Below, piece by piece: positions 52,604-60,464 of a DNA stretch of 64,000 bases; the stretch's first letter is position 1; each line of letters opens with the position of its first letter. Below the pieces are notes generated by a model. It was not told the DNA's origin, did no database searches, and was given only the letters and a program-made list of their open reading frames with translations. A program made the translations under genes and the position numbers. Source of the stretch: Paludisphaera rhizosphaerae (GTDB lineage Bacteria > Planctomycetota > Planctomycetia > Isosphaerales > Isosphaeraceae); the NCBI RefSeq assembly GCF_011065895.1, contig NZ_JAALCR010000008.1, positions 186,001 to 250,000 of the forward strand, in the 5' to 3' direction.

Positions 52604-53389
52604 ATGTCCATCCTCCCCAACGACGCCCCCGAATTCGGCGCGGCCGATTCGAAGAAGGCTCCGACGCCGCGGCGTCGACACAGCCTCGTCGACTACTTAT
52701 GGCTGCTGGCTCTGCTCGTCGTCCTGATCGCCATTCTGTTGCCGTCCCTGCGGCTCGGCAGCCCCACGATGGTTCGGCGATCGCAGTGCATGGGCAACTT
52801 GCGAGAAATCGCCAGGGCCCTGAACGCCTACGTGATGGAACACGGAGCCTTGCCGCCGGCCTACACGGTCGATGCGGACGGCCGTCCGTTGCATAGCTGG
52901 CGCACGCTCATCCTCCCCTATCTCGGCCAGGGATCTCTCTATGAGTCGATCGACCTCGCGAAGCCCTGGAACGACCCGGCCAACGCCAGGGCGTTCGAGA
53001 CGCCGCTGCAGGTCTACCAATGCCCGAATCTGGCCGGATGGCTCTCGAACAAGACCATCTACCGGGCGAGCGTCGGCCCTCACGCCTTCTTGCGTCCCGC
53101 CGAGCCGCGACCACTCGCTACGATCACCGACGACAAGGCGACGACCCTCGCCGTCATCGAAGTCGACCACGAAAGCGCCGTCCCCTGGATGTCGCCCGAG
53201 GACGCCGACGAAGCCATCATCGAGGGCCTCGGGGCCGACTCGAAACTCGTGCACCCCGGCGGCCTGCACCTGACGACGGCCGACCGTTCCGTCATCTTCG
53301 CGTCTCCAGAACTCCGGCCCGATCTCCGCCGGGCTTTGATCACCGTCGACGGCGGCGAGGCCGTCTCACGCGACCTGCTCATCCGGTGA
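52604..53389 (+). CDS. Short DUF1559-like protein, array copy 1
   Basis: 261 aa from the ATG at 52604; the open frame extends far upstream into the antisense of the cupin gene. The N-terminus M-S-I-L-P-N-D-A-P-E-F replaces the usual prepilin G-F-T-L-I-E motif; a single membrane helix follows at about residues 28-50 (A-L-L-V-V-L-I-A-I-L-L-P-S). Then Q-C-M-G-N-L, A-Y-T-V-D-A-D-G-R-P-L-H-S-W-R-T-L-I-L-P-Y and P-W-M-S-P-E-D-A-D-E. The H-X9-DG motif is eroded to H-P-G-G-L-H-L-T-T-A-D-R. It is the first of seven head-to-tail paralogues. Confidence 0.85.
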   Translation: MSILPNDAPEFGAADSKKAPTPRRRHSLVDYLWLLALLVVLIAILLPSLRLGSPTMVRRSQCMGNLREIARALNAYVMEHGALPPAYTVDADGRPLHSWRTLILPYLGQGSLYESIDLAKPWNDPANARAFETPLQVYQCPNLAGWLSNKTIYRASVGPHAFLRPAEPRPLATITDDKATTLAVIEVDHESAVPWMSPEDADEAIIEGLGADSKLVHPGGLHLTTADRSVIFASPELRPDLRRALITVDGGEAVSRDLLIR

Positions 53390-53419
53390 TCGTGTTCGCT
53401 GGCCCGGCCGAAAGCCCCC

Positions 53420-53475
53420 ATGGATTTCCCCGCCGACGTGGTGGATCCTCGAGAGATAAACTACATTTGTAAAAC
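53420..53475 (+). promoter_or_regulatory. Duplicated leader element before array copy 2
   Basis: ATGGATTTC (53420-53428), a GACGTG shortly after, and ACATTTGTAAAAC (53463-53475) recur in the same order and nearly the same spacing before copy 3 (54346-54403). The distance from the last element to the ATG is 40 and 41 nt. It is probably a duplicated promoter and leader. Confidence 0.55.
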
Positions 53476-53502
53476 TAGCTCCCGCTCAGAGAAATCACGC
53501 TC

Positions 53503-54315
53503 ATGTCCACCCTCTCCGGCTACGACCCCGATTTCCCCGAGGTTCCCAACGAGTCCTCGGGCTCGGGCTGCCGCGGGTTGGTCGTCCGGTTTCTCTTCAT
53601 CGTCTGCGCCCTCGTGCTTCTGTCCGCGCTCTTGCTGCCGGCCTACCGCTCGGCGCGGTGGAACGCGAAGCGGGCGCAATGCCTCAGCAACATGAAGCAG
53701 ATCATGCTGGCCCTGAACAACTACGCCGAGGACCAGGGCTCTCTGCCGCCCGCCTACTCGGTCGACGCGAACGGCCGACCGCTGCACAGTTGGCGGACGC
53801 TCATCCTCCCCTATCTGGAACACCGCGAACTTTACGACTCGATCGATCTCAAGAAGCCCTGGAACGATCCGGCCAATGCGAAGGCATTCGAGACAGTAGC
53901 CAGCGTTTACGACTGCCCGTGCATCATCGTCGATCCTGCGTATAGCTGCCCGGAGCTGCGCGGCAAGTCGTGGAACAAGACGGTCTACCGAGCGAGCGTA
54001 GGCCCGCACGCCTTCCTTCGGCCCACGGAACCGCGACCGCTCGCGACGATCACCGACGATCCGGCCTGGACGCTCTCGGTGATCGAGGTCGACCAGGCGA
54101 ACGCCGTCCCCTGGATGGCCCCGGAGGACGCCGACGCGGCGATGATCCTGCGGCCTGGGGCGGACTTGAAACTCCAACATCCCGGCGGCGTCAACGCCGC
54201 TTTCGCCGACGGTTCCGCCGTGTTCCTCAAGACGACCGTCGCGCCCGAAGTCCGCCGGGCCATGATCTCGGTCGACGGCGGCGAGGCCGTCTCGCGCGAG
54301 CAGGTCATCAAGTAA
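53503..54315 (+). CDS. Short DUF1559-like protein, array copy 2
   Basis: 270 aa. N-terminus M-S-T-L-S-G-Y-D-P-D-F-P-E, membrane helix about residues 28-46 (R-F-L-F-I-V-C-A-L-V-L-L-S-A-L-L-L-P), then Q-C-L-S-N-M-K-Q-I-M-L-A-L-N-N-Y. Extra cysteines occur in Y-D-C-P-C-I-I-V. The tail motif is intact: H-P-G-G-V-N-A-A-F-A-D-G-S. Its upstream region is a near copy of that before array copy 3. Confidence 0.88.
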   Translation: MSTLSGYDPDFPEVPNESSGSGCRGLVVRFLFIVCALVLLSALLLPAYRSARWNAKRAQCLSNMKQIMLALNNYAEDQGSLPPAYSVDANGRPLHSWRTLILPYLEHRELYDSIDLKKPWNDPANAKAFETVASVYDCPCIIVDPAYSCPELRGKSWNKTVYRASVGPHAFLRPTEPRPLATITDDPAWTLSVIEVDQANAVPWMAPEDADAAMILRPGADLKLQHPGGVNAAFADGSAVFLKTTVAPEVRRAMISVDGGEAVSREQVIK

Positions 54316-54345
54316 CGATGAGCCCGGCGCAATCCAAAAACCCCT

Positions 54346-54403
54346 ATGGATTTCGTCGTTGACGTGCGGTACTCTCGGGAGTGCGCAGCGACATCTGTAA
54401 AAC
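54346..54403 (+). promoter_or_regulatory. Duplicated leader element before array copy 3
   Basis: ATGGATTTC at 54346-54354, GACGTG at 54361-54366 and ACATCTGTAAAAC at 54391-54403 match the elements before copy 2. Copies 4 to 7 lack it and are packed tightly (gaps of 7, 44, -4 and 28 nt), so copies 3-7 are likely one transcript. Confidence 0.55.
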
Positions 54404-54431
54404 ACAAGGTCGCACCCAGGGGACTCCGCCC

Positions 54432-55256
54432 ATGTCCACCTTCCCCGGCGACGATCCCGACCTCCAAGAAATCCCCAAGAAGGCCGCCGGATCAGGCCGA
54501 GGCCGCCACATTGCGGCTCTCGTGGGAGCGGCCGTCGCGATCACGCTGATCGGGTTCTTGCTGCCGGCCGTGAGCGCGGCGCGTGAGGCGGCGAGACGCT
54601 CGCAATGCGTTTGCAACCTCAAGCAGATCATGCTGGCCCTGGTGAACTACGCGGACTCCGAGGGAGCGCTGCCGCCGGCCTACACGGTGGACGCGAACGG
54701 CCGGCGGCTGCATAGCTGGCGAACGCTCATCCTGCCCTACCTCGAACAGCGCAGCCTTTACGAATCGATCGACCTCTCGAAACCCTGGGACGACCCGGCC
54801 AACGCCAAGGCGTTCGCGACGCCGGTGATGGTCTACTCGTGCCCCAGCACGACAGCTCCGCCGACGAACGCCACGGTCTACCGGGCGAGCGTCGGCCCGC
54901 GCGCCTACCTGCTGCCCACGGAACCGCGACCGATCTCGACCATCACCGACGGAACCGCGTCGACGCTCGCGATCGTCGAGGTCGCTTTCGAGAACGCCAT
55001 CCCCTGGATGTCTCCCGAGGACGCCGACGAGGCCATGATCCTACGGCCTGAGCCGGACTCGACTCTCCAGCACGTCGGCGGTCTGAACGCCGGGATCGCC
55101 GACGGCAGCATCCGGTTCCTCAAGGCGACGATCAGGCCCGAAGTCCGCCGAGCCCTCATCTCGGTCGACGGCGGTGAGACGATCCGGCCGATCGACGGCG
55201 TCGACACGATCAAGCCCGTCGACGACGGCCAGATGCTCAAGCCCGAAGAGTGGTGA
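54432..55256 (+). CDS. Short DUF1559-like protein, array copy 3
   Basis: 274 aa from the ATG at 54432. N-terminus M-S-T-F-P-G-D-D-P-D-L-Q-E, membrane helix about residues 28-50 (A-A-L-V-G-A-A-V-A-I-T-L-I-G-F-L-L-P), then R-R-S-Q-C-V-C-N-L-K-Q-I-M-L-A-L. Tail motif intact: H-V-G-G-L-N-A-G-I-A-D-G-S. The C-terminus is extended by a short repeat (T-I-R-P-I-D-G-V-D, T-I-K-P-V-D-D-G) absent from the other copies. Confidence 0.88.
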   Translation: MSTFPGDDPDLQEIPKKAAGSGRGRHIAALVGAAVAITLIGFLLPAVSAAREAARRSQCVCNLKQIMLALVNYADSEGALPPAYTVDANGRRLHSWRTLILPYLEQRSLYESIDLSKPWDDPANAKAFATPVMVYSCPSTTAPPTNATVYRASVGPRAYLLPTEPRPISTITDGTASTLAIVEVAFENAIPWMSPEDADEAMILRPEPDSTLQHVGGLNAGIADGSIRFLKATIRPEVRRALISVDGGETIRPIDGVDTIKPVDDGQMLKPEEW

Positions 55257-55263
55257 CAGGCCC

Positions 55264-56037
55264 GTGACTCTCCCTTCCAGCAACGATCCTGAGTTCCGCG
55301 ACCCCGCAAAGGCGAAATCCGCCTCGCGCGGTCGATCCTGCCTGATTCAGGCCCTCCTGACCACGGCGATCCTGGCGTTGTTGGTCGCGCTCATGCTGCC
55401 GGCCGTCCGAACAGCGGGCGAGGCGGCGAAGCGTTCCCAGTGCGTCAACAACCTGAAGCAGATCATGCTGGCCCTGCACAACTACGCCGATGTCTACGGG
55501 GCCCTGCCACCGGCCTATACGGTGGACGCCGACGGCCGACGGCTGCATAGCTGGCGCACGCTCATCCTGCCGTTCCTCGAGCAGAACGACCTGTACCAGG
55601 CGATCGACCTGGCGAAGCCCTGGGATGATCCGTCCAACTCGAAGGCGTTCGCGACGCCCATTCACCCCTACTGGTGCCCCAGCGCGGACGATCCGCCGAC
55701 GACCAGCACGGTCTACCGAGCAAGCGTCGGCCCGCACGCTTTCCTGCGCACCACCGAGCCGCGACCGTTCGCGACGATCTCTGACGGAACCGCGGCCACG
55801 CTCGCCGTCGTCGAGGTCGCCCCCGAAGACGCCGTCCCCTGGATGAGTCCGGAGGACGCCGACGAGCCTCTCATCCTGAAGCTCGAGCCCGACTCGAAGC
55901 TCCAGCATTCCGGCGGCGTGAACATCGGCTTCGCCGACGGCAGCGTCCGATTTCTCAAAGCGACCATCCCGCCCGCCGTCCGCCGGGCCCTGATCACCGT
56001 CGACGGCGGCGAGGCCGTGAGTTCCGATCAGTACTGA
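55264..56037 (+). CDS. Short DUF1559-like protein, array copy 4
   Basis: 257 aa from a GTG at 55264, seven bases after the previous stop; its first residues (T-L-P-S-S-N-D-P-E-F-R-D) align with copies 6 and 7. Membrane helix about residues 25-45 (A-L-L-T-T-A-I-L-A-L-L-V-A-L-M-L-P), then [17 protein letters not shown], the closest of the seven to canonical DUF1559. Tail motif intact: H-S-G-G-V-N-I-G-F-A-D-G-S. Ends A-V-S-S-D-Q-Y, like copy 6. Confidence 0.88.
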   Translation: MTLPSSNDPEFRDPAKAKSASRGRSCLIQALLTTAILALLVALMLPAVRTAGEAAKRSQCVNNLKQIMLALHNYADVYGALPPAYTVDADGRRLHSWRTLILPFLEQNDLYQAIDLAKPWDDPSNSKAFATPIHPYWCPSADDPPTTSTVYRASVGPHAFLRTTEPRPFATISDGTAATLAVVEVAPEDAVPWMSPEDADEPLILKLEPDSKLQHSGGVNIGFADGSVRFLKATIPPAVRRALITVDGGEAVSSDQY

Positions 56038-56081
56038 CGTGCGAACATTCCTCGAACTCGACCCACAGCGGAGCCAGGCCC

Positions 56082-56906
56082 GTGCCCCTCCCTCACAACG
56101 ACGAAACCATGTTCCGCCACGAAGATCAGATATCACGGGGCCCGCGCCGAGGTGTCCGGCAGTTCGGAGCCCTCGCGGGACTTGCTGTCGCTCTGCTGGC
56201 GATCGCGCTCCTTACGTCGGCGTTCGTCGCCCAGGGACTCGAATCCGCGCAACGCGCCCGCTGCGCCCACAACCTGATGCAGATCATGCTGGCCTTGGAG
56301 AACTATTCCCAGAGGCATGGGGCACTTCCTCCGGCGTACACCGTAGACGCAAACGGCCGCCGACTCCATAGTTGGCGCGCACTTATCCTGGACGCACTCG
56401 ACTCCAGCAACGCCTACAACTCGATCGATTTCTCGAAACCCTGGGACGACCCGGTGAACGCTCAAGCGTTCGCGGAGCCGTTGAGCGTCTTTCATTGCCC
56501 GAATCTGACCGACTTGCCCGTGAATCGGACCGTCTACCGGGCAATAGTCGGCCCGCGCAACTTCCTACTCCCCACCGACCCACGGCCGCTCGCAACGATC
56601 ACCGACGACAGAGGGACGACCCTGGCGGTCGTCGAGGTCGCCGCGGAGGACGCGGTCCACTGGATGGCACCCGAGGACGCCGACGAAGCGATGGTCTTGA
56701 AGCTCGGAGGCCACGCGAAACTCCCGCATGCGGACGGCTTTATCGTCAGTTCGGCCGACGCCGGCATCCATTTCCTCAAGGCGACGACGAATGCCGAGCT
56801 TCGCCAAGCTCTGATCTCGGTCGACGGCGGCGAGATCGTCGACTCGAATCCGTATGAACGATCGTACGACTTTCGAATTCGACTCGATAAGAGACCCAGA
56901 CGATGA
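56082..56906 (+). CDS. Short DUF1559-like protein, array copy 5 (divergent)
   Basis: 274 aa from a GTG at 56082, or 265 aa from the ATG at 56109. The D-P-E-F motif is degraded (H-N-D-E-T-M-F). Membrane helix about residues 30-50 (L-A-G-L-A-V-A-L-L-A-I-A-L-L-T-S), then R-A-R-C-A-H-N-L-M-Q-I-M-L-A-L-E-N-Y. The tail motif has lost its Gly: H-A-D-G-F-I-V-S-S-A-D-A. A basic C-terminal tail (R-L-D-K-R-P-R-R) is unique. Its stop overlaps the next start by four bases (ATGA). Confidence 0.85.
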   Translation: MPLPHNDETMFRHEDQISRGPRRGVRQFGALAGLAVALLAIALLTSAFVAQGLESAQRARCAHNLMQIMLALENYSQRHGALPPAYTVDANGRRLHSWRALILDALDSSNAYNSIDFSKPWDDPVNAQAFAEPLSVFHCPNLTDLPVNRTVYRAIVGPRNFLLPTDPRPLATITDDRGTTLAVVEVAAEDAVHWMAPEDADEAMVLKLGGHAKLPHADGFIVSSADAGIHFLKATTNAELRQALISVDGGEIVDSNPYERSYDFRIRLDKRPRR

Positions 56907-57679
56907 CCCTCCCCACCGGCGACGATCCCGAGTTCCGCGACGTCGCGAAGGCGAAGCCTGCCCCTCGGCGACGCTTTCTCCTCAGCGAGGCCCTCCTCGC
57001 GATCGCCATCCTGGGAGTGTTGATCGGGCTTTTACTGCCGGCATCCCGCTCCTCGGGAGAAGCGTCGAAACGCGCGCAGTGCCAGAACAATTTAAGGAAC
57101 ATCATGCTGGGCCTGAACGGCTACGCCGAGGCCCACGGCGGCGTCCTTCCGCCTGCGTACACCGTCGCTCCTGACGGGCGTCGCCTCCACAGTTGGCGGA
57201 CGCTCATCCTGCCGTATCTTGATTTGGCCGACATTTATCAGACCATCGACCTCTCGAAGCCGTGGAACGACCCGGTTAACGCCAAGGCGTTCGAAACCAC
57301 CCTGGCTATCTATCGCTGCCCATCCGCCTACGATCGGCGATCGAACAGGACGGTCTTTCGCGCGAGCGTCGGCCCGCACGCCTTCTTGCGGCCGACCGAG
57401 CCGCGCACCATCGCCACGATCACGGACGGTCAGGCGTCGACCCTCGCCGTGGTCGAGGTCAGCCCCGAGGAAGCGATGCCCTGGATGTCCCCGGAGGACG
57501 CCGACGAGGCCATGATCGAGGGCCTGGGCTCGGGTTCGAAGCTCCAGCATCCCGGCGGGCTGAACGTCGGATTCGCCAACAGTAGCGTCCGGTTCCTGAA
57601 GGCCCCTCTTACGCAAGAAATCCGCCGGGCTTTGATCACAGTCGACGGCGGCAAGGCCGTGAGTTCCGATCAGTATTGA
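56903..57679 (+). CDS. Short DUF1559-like protein, array copy 6
   Basis: 258 aa. M-T-L-P-T-G-D-D-P-E-F-R-D-V-A-K start, membrane helix about residues 30-48 (L-L-A-I-A-I-L-G-V-L-I-G-L-L-L-P), then A-Q-C-Q-N-N-L-R-N-I-M-L-G-L-N-G-Y. The tail motif is altered to H-P-G-G-L-N-V-G-F-A-N-S-S. The rest of the core (T-V-F-R-A-S-V-G-P-H-A-F-L-R-P-T-E-P-R) is well kept. It is translationally coupled to copy 5. Confidence 0.87.
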   Translation: MTLPTGDDPEFRDVAKAKPAPRRRFLLSEALLAIAILGVLIGLLLPASRSSGEASKRAQCQNNLRNIMLGLNGYAEAHGGVLPPAYTVAPDGRRLHSWRTLILPYLDLADIYQTIDLSKPWNDPVNAKAFETTLAIYRCPSAYDRRSNRTVFRASVGPHAFLRPTEPRTIATITDGQASTLAVVEVSPEEAMPWMSPEDADEAMIEGLGSGSKLQHPGGLNVGFANSSVRFLKAPLTQEIRRALITVDGGKAVSSDQY

Positions 57680-57707
57680 CGTGCGATCTCGAAGAGAGGC
57701 CGGCTCG

Positions 57708-58520
57708 ATGTCCATCCTCCCCGCCGACGACCCCGAATTCCGCGACCTCGCCAAGAAGCCAGGCGAGATCTGGGCCGGCAGGGTCGTCAAGATCTCCATG
57801 GCGGGCTTTGCCTTGCTCTTCACGGCGGCACTCGCCCTGCTATTGCTGGCGGCGATCCTCTTGCCGACGATCCGATCGGCGGAGCCCATCCGACGCGCCC
57901 AATGCGCCGGTAATCTGAGACAGATCATGGTTGCGCTGCAGTCCTACGCCAACGATTACGGTGCTTTGCCGCCGGCTTGCTCGGTCGACGCCCAGGGCCA
58001 GATCTTGCATAGTTGGCGAACGCTGATTCTTCCCTACCTGGGCGAGGAGGATCTGTATCGGTCGATCGACCTCTCGAAGTCCTGGAAGGACCCGGCGAAC
58101 CAGAAGGCTCGGGAATCGGCGGTCGCCGTCTACCAGTGTCCGGTGCATGGCGTCGGAGAGGGCTGGACGACGAGCTACCTGGCGTGCGTCGGGCCCCACG
58201 CGTTCTTGTTGCCCACCGAACCCCGCCCCCTGGCGACAATCACCGATCCCCCGGATTCGACTCTTGCGGTGATCGAGTGCATGCCGCATGAAAGCGTCCG
58301 ACATCTCGAACTTCCCTGGACCTGGATGGCCCCGGACGATGCCAAGGAGGGAATCGTCATCGGCCTTGGTCCGAACACGAAAGCCCGGCGCCGGGGCACG
58401 CTCAATGCAGCCTTCGTCGATGGGAATGTAAGGTCCCTCAAAGCGCCGATCGAGCCTTCGTTCCACACGGCCCTGCGATCGGTCGACGGCGGCGAGACGA
58501 TCAAGCCCGAGGAGTGGTAA
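57708..58520 (+). CDS. Short DUF1559-like protein, array copy 7
   Basis: 270 aa from the ATG at 57708 (the frame extends nine codons earlier). M-S-I-L-P-A-D-D-P-E-F-R-D-L-A-K-K start, membrane helix about residues 33-53 (A-L-L-F-T-A-A-L-A-L-L-L-L-A-A-I-L-L-P), then A-Q-C-A-G-N-L-R-Q-I-M-V-A-L. It is the most divergent in the second half (T-W-M-A-P-D-D-A-K-E), and the tail His is replaced (R-R-G-T-L-N-A-A-F-V-D-G). Its end overlaps the convergent DUF2306 gene by 20 nt. Confidence 0.87.
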   Translation: MSILPADDPEFRDLAKKPGEIWAGRVVKISMAGFALLFTAALALLLLAAILLPTIRSAEPIRRAQCAGNLRQIMVALQSYANDYGALPPACSVDAQGQILHSWRTLILPYLGEEDLYRSIDLSKSWKDPANQKARESAVAVYQCPVHGVGEGWTTSYLACVGPHAFLLPTEPRPLATITDPPDSTLAVIECMPHESVRHLELPWTWMAPDDAKEGIVIGLGPNTKARRRGTLNAAFVDGNVRSLKAPIEPSFHTALRSVDGGETIKPEEW

Positions 58521-59193
58521 CAATTCCAGACGCCGACCTCGCCCGAAACTCCCGCAGTCGCTCGCGGATCTCGAACGCCGCCAGCGGGGCGAGCCAGCTC
58601 AGCCAGGTCGCGAGCGGGTCGTACCACGGGCCGACGGGGCCCAGGACGGTCCCCAGGCCGCCGAGGACTCGCAGCACGACGGCCGAGCAGAGGAGCAGAT
58701 AGCAGCGCCACATCCATCGGCGATGCTGGATGCATCGCCTTCGCGTCGCGGCCCTCACGCCGAGCGCCGCGGTCGCGGCCGTCGCGAACGCCAACCCCGC
58801 GAGTCCCACCGCCGCGACCGGGCCCGCCGCCGCGTACCAGGCCATCCAGAGGCCGCTCGGCGTCGTCAGCAGCAGGATCAAGGCCACCTGGGTCCAACCG
58901 ATCCGCCGATGCCATTTCGGGAAACGCATCCGAAACCGGTCGTTCACCAGCCACAGGCCCAGCAGCAGCGTGATCGGCCCCGCGACGATGTGGGTGTAGA
59001 AAGCCCAGCGATACGCGCCCCAGAAGTAAGCCTCGCGCCCTTCCAGGAAGCCCGTCGAGAAATCGGGCGGGACGTAGCTGCGATAGTTCCCGATCGTCAC
59101 CGCGACGATTTTCAACACCAGCGCGACCGCAAGCACGCCAAGCACGCGCCCTCGGGTGACGACCTCGCTCGGGTGGAACGTCGCCAGACTCAA
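58501..59193 (-). CDS. DUF2306 membrane protein
   Basis: 230 aa from a TTG at 59193, preceded by GAGGAGG at seven bases, so the rare start is well supported. About six membrane helices. Conserved DUF2306 features are Y-T-H-I-V-A-G-P-I-T-L-L-L-G, the H-R-R-I-G-W turn, and R-R-C-I-Q-H-R-R-W-M-W-R-C-Y. The His residues in these positions suggest heme or metal binding, but the family is uncharacterised. Confidence 0.85.
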   Translation of the reverse strand: MSLATFHPSEVVTRGRVLGVLAVALVLKIVAVTIGNYRSYVPPDFSTGFLEGREAYFWGAYRWAFYTHIVAGPITLLLGLWLVNDRFRMRFPKWHRRIGWTQVALILLLTTPSGLWMAWYAAAGPVAAVGLAGLAFATAATAALGVRAATRRRCIQHRRWMWRCYLLLCSAVVLRVLGGLGTVLGPVGPWYDPLATWLSWLAPLAAFEIRERLREFRARSASGIVTTPRA

Positions 59194-59196
59194 CGG

Positions 59197-59286
59197 TCAG
59201 CCTCCTCGCGGATAAGGGCCTCGGCTCGGCTCTGTCCCCGTCGCCAGAGCGGATGAGAGCAGCAGCATGGCGAGGCAGCATCGCAT
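59197..59286 (-). CDS. Possible 29-residue peptide upstream of the DUF2306 gene
   Basis: ATG at 59286 with GGAAGG nine bases upstream; the product has a short hydrophobic stretch (C-C-L-A-M-L-L-L-S-S-A-L-A) like a signal or small lipoprotein leader, and its stop is three bases before the TTG of the DUF2306 gene, so coupling is possible. Too short for confidence; it may be chance. Confidence 0.3.
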   Translation of the reverse strand: MRCCLAMLLLSSALATGTEPSRGPYPRGG

Positions 59287-59542
59287 GACGGCGGTCCTTC
59301 CCGAGAGGCGACGCCCTTCGCAAGGTCCGGGAACGGGGCCTTCATTATCCTCGACGGCGGACGAGGGTGCGATCATGCAGTCCGCACCCAAAACCCGGAT
59401 CTTGACGATCGTCGCGGAAGCCGTCGTGCAAGGATCTCGGGCGGCTCTTCAGTCCGGCGCCCCGATTGCGTCTGGGTCAGGACATGCCCCCGGATGGGCG
59501 TCCGTCCGGGTCGTTCCGATGCATTTCGACGGGAGCCGAAAT

Positions 59543-60073
59543 ATGTTCCGCACGCTCGCCGCCTTGCTCATCGTCGCCTGCGCCTCGTCCGCCCAGGCCC
59601 AGGGGATTCTCAACCGCGCCGGGGAGGCGCTCGACAACGCGGGGAGGACCATCCGACAGGGGGTGGAGAACGCCGTCAACCGGACCGAGGTCGCCGTTCA
59701 GGAACGGGACCTGGCCGCGTCTGTGGTCCATCGCGTTCGCAGCGACAAGCGACTGACTTCCTCGACGATCCAAATGGAAGTCCGGCCTGATGGCTCGGTC
59801 GTGCTCCGCGGTTCAGTGATCGACGCCGCAGCCCGGAAGACGGCCGTCGAGTTGGTTGAGAACACGATCGGCGTCACCACCGTCGTCGACGAACTGGCCC
59901 TGATGAAGGACGTGAAGGTCATCGAGGCCAAGCCGACCACCACGATCATCGAAACCAAACCGCCCGGAACCGTCATCGAGAGAACGCCGGCGCCGAAGGT
60001 CATCACCTCCAAGCCCGTCGCCCCGGCCCAGCCGCCGGTCGTCATCGAGCCGCCGGCCACCGTCAAGCCGTGA
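59543..60073 (+). CDS. Exported BON-domain protein
   Basis: 176 aa from the ATG at 59543 with GGGAG upstream; the long upstream frame has no coding character. Signal peptide residues 1-20 (L-A-A-L-L-I-V-A-C-A-S-S-A-Q-A). Residues about 45-115 are one BON domain: V-V-H-R-V-R-S-D-K-R-L-T-S-S-T-I, V-R-P-D-G-S-V-V-L-R-G-S-V, and V-E-N-T-I-G-V-T-T-V-V-D-E-L. A Pro/Thr/Lys-rich tail repeats T-I-I-E-T-K-P-like units. BON domains bind membranes or peptidoglycan; a periplasmic role is likely. Confidence 0.85.
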   Translation: MFRTLAALLIVACASSAQAQGILNRAGEALDNAGRTIRQGVENAVNRTEVAVQERDLAASVVHRVRSDKRLTSSTIQMEVRPDGSVVLRGSVIDAAARKTAVELVENTIGVTTVVDELALMKDVKVIEAKPTTTIIETKPPGTVIERTPAPKVITSKPVAPAQPPVVIEPPATVKP

Positions 60074-60464
60074 TCCAACGGCTGATCGTGCTGGTTCGCG
60101 ATCACAGCTTCCAGGACGGGCGTTGCACCCACGGCCAATTCGGGAGCGACGCCCGTTTCGCTTTCCTCCACCAGTCGCTCGCCGGCGCAAACCCGAAAAC
60201 CGCCACAACCCAAGCCGCCCGCTCCACCGGCGTTCAGCGAACGTCCGACCGCCGAACAGGTTTGCGGGTTATGAGTACCATCATAATAGAAGCCTTGGAT
60301 TTCGACGGCTCATTGACAATTCGACAGGCAGGAAAGTGCGCGGCGAACCGCAGTCAAGGCGACCGAACGAAGCCAAAGCTTCGGCCGGCCGCAACCCGCC
60401 TCAACCATTAGCTTTAACGTTGAATGCAAAGCCAATTCCAGGCTGCGAACAGACCCAATCGAAG
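60074..60464. other. Convergent intergenic region between the BON and metallophosphoesterase genes
   Basis: 391 nt, less GC-rich than its surroundings in part. No gene is supported. The segment near 60450-60470 shares AATCGAAG-CAAT wording with 1873-1890, and GCGAAC-type words recur; it may be a remnant of a dispersed repeat, but the similarity is short. Confidence 0.4.

Noticed and set aside
52604-58520. CRISPR-like or other short tandem repeat as the source of the similarity in this region
   Set aside because: The repeat unit is whole genes of about 800 nt with diverged codons, not short identical repeats with spacers.
58175-59323. A 382-codon minus-strand frame across the DUF2306 gene and array copy 7
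   Set aside because: It lies in a different frame from the recognisable DUF2306 protein and is Arg/Gly/Ala-rich without motifs.
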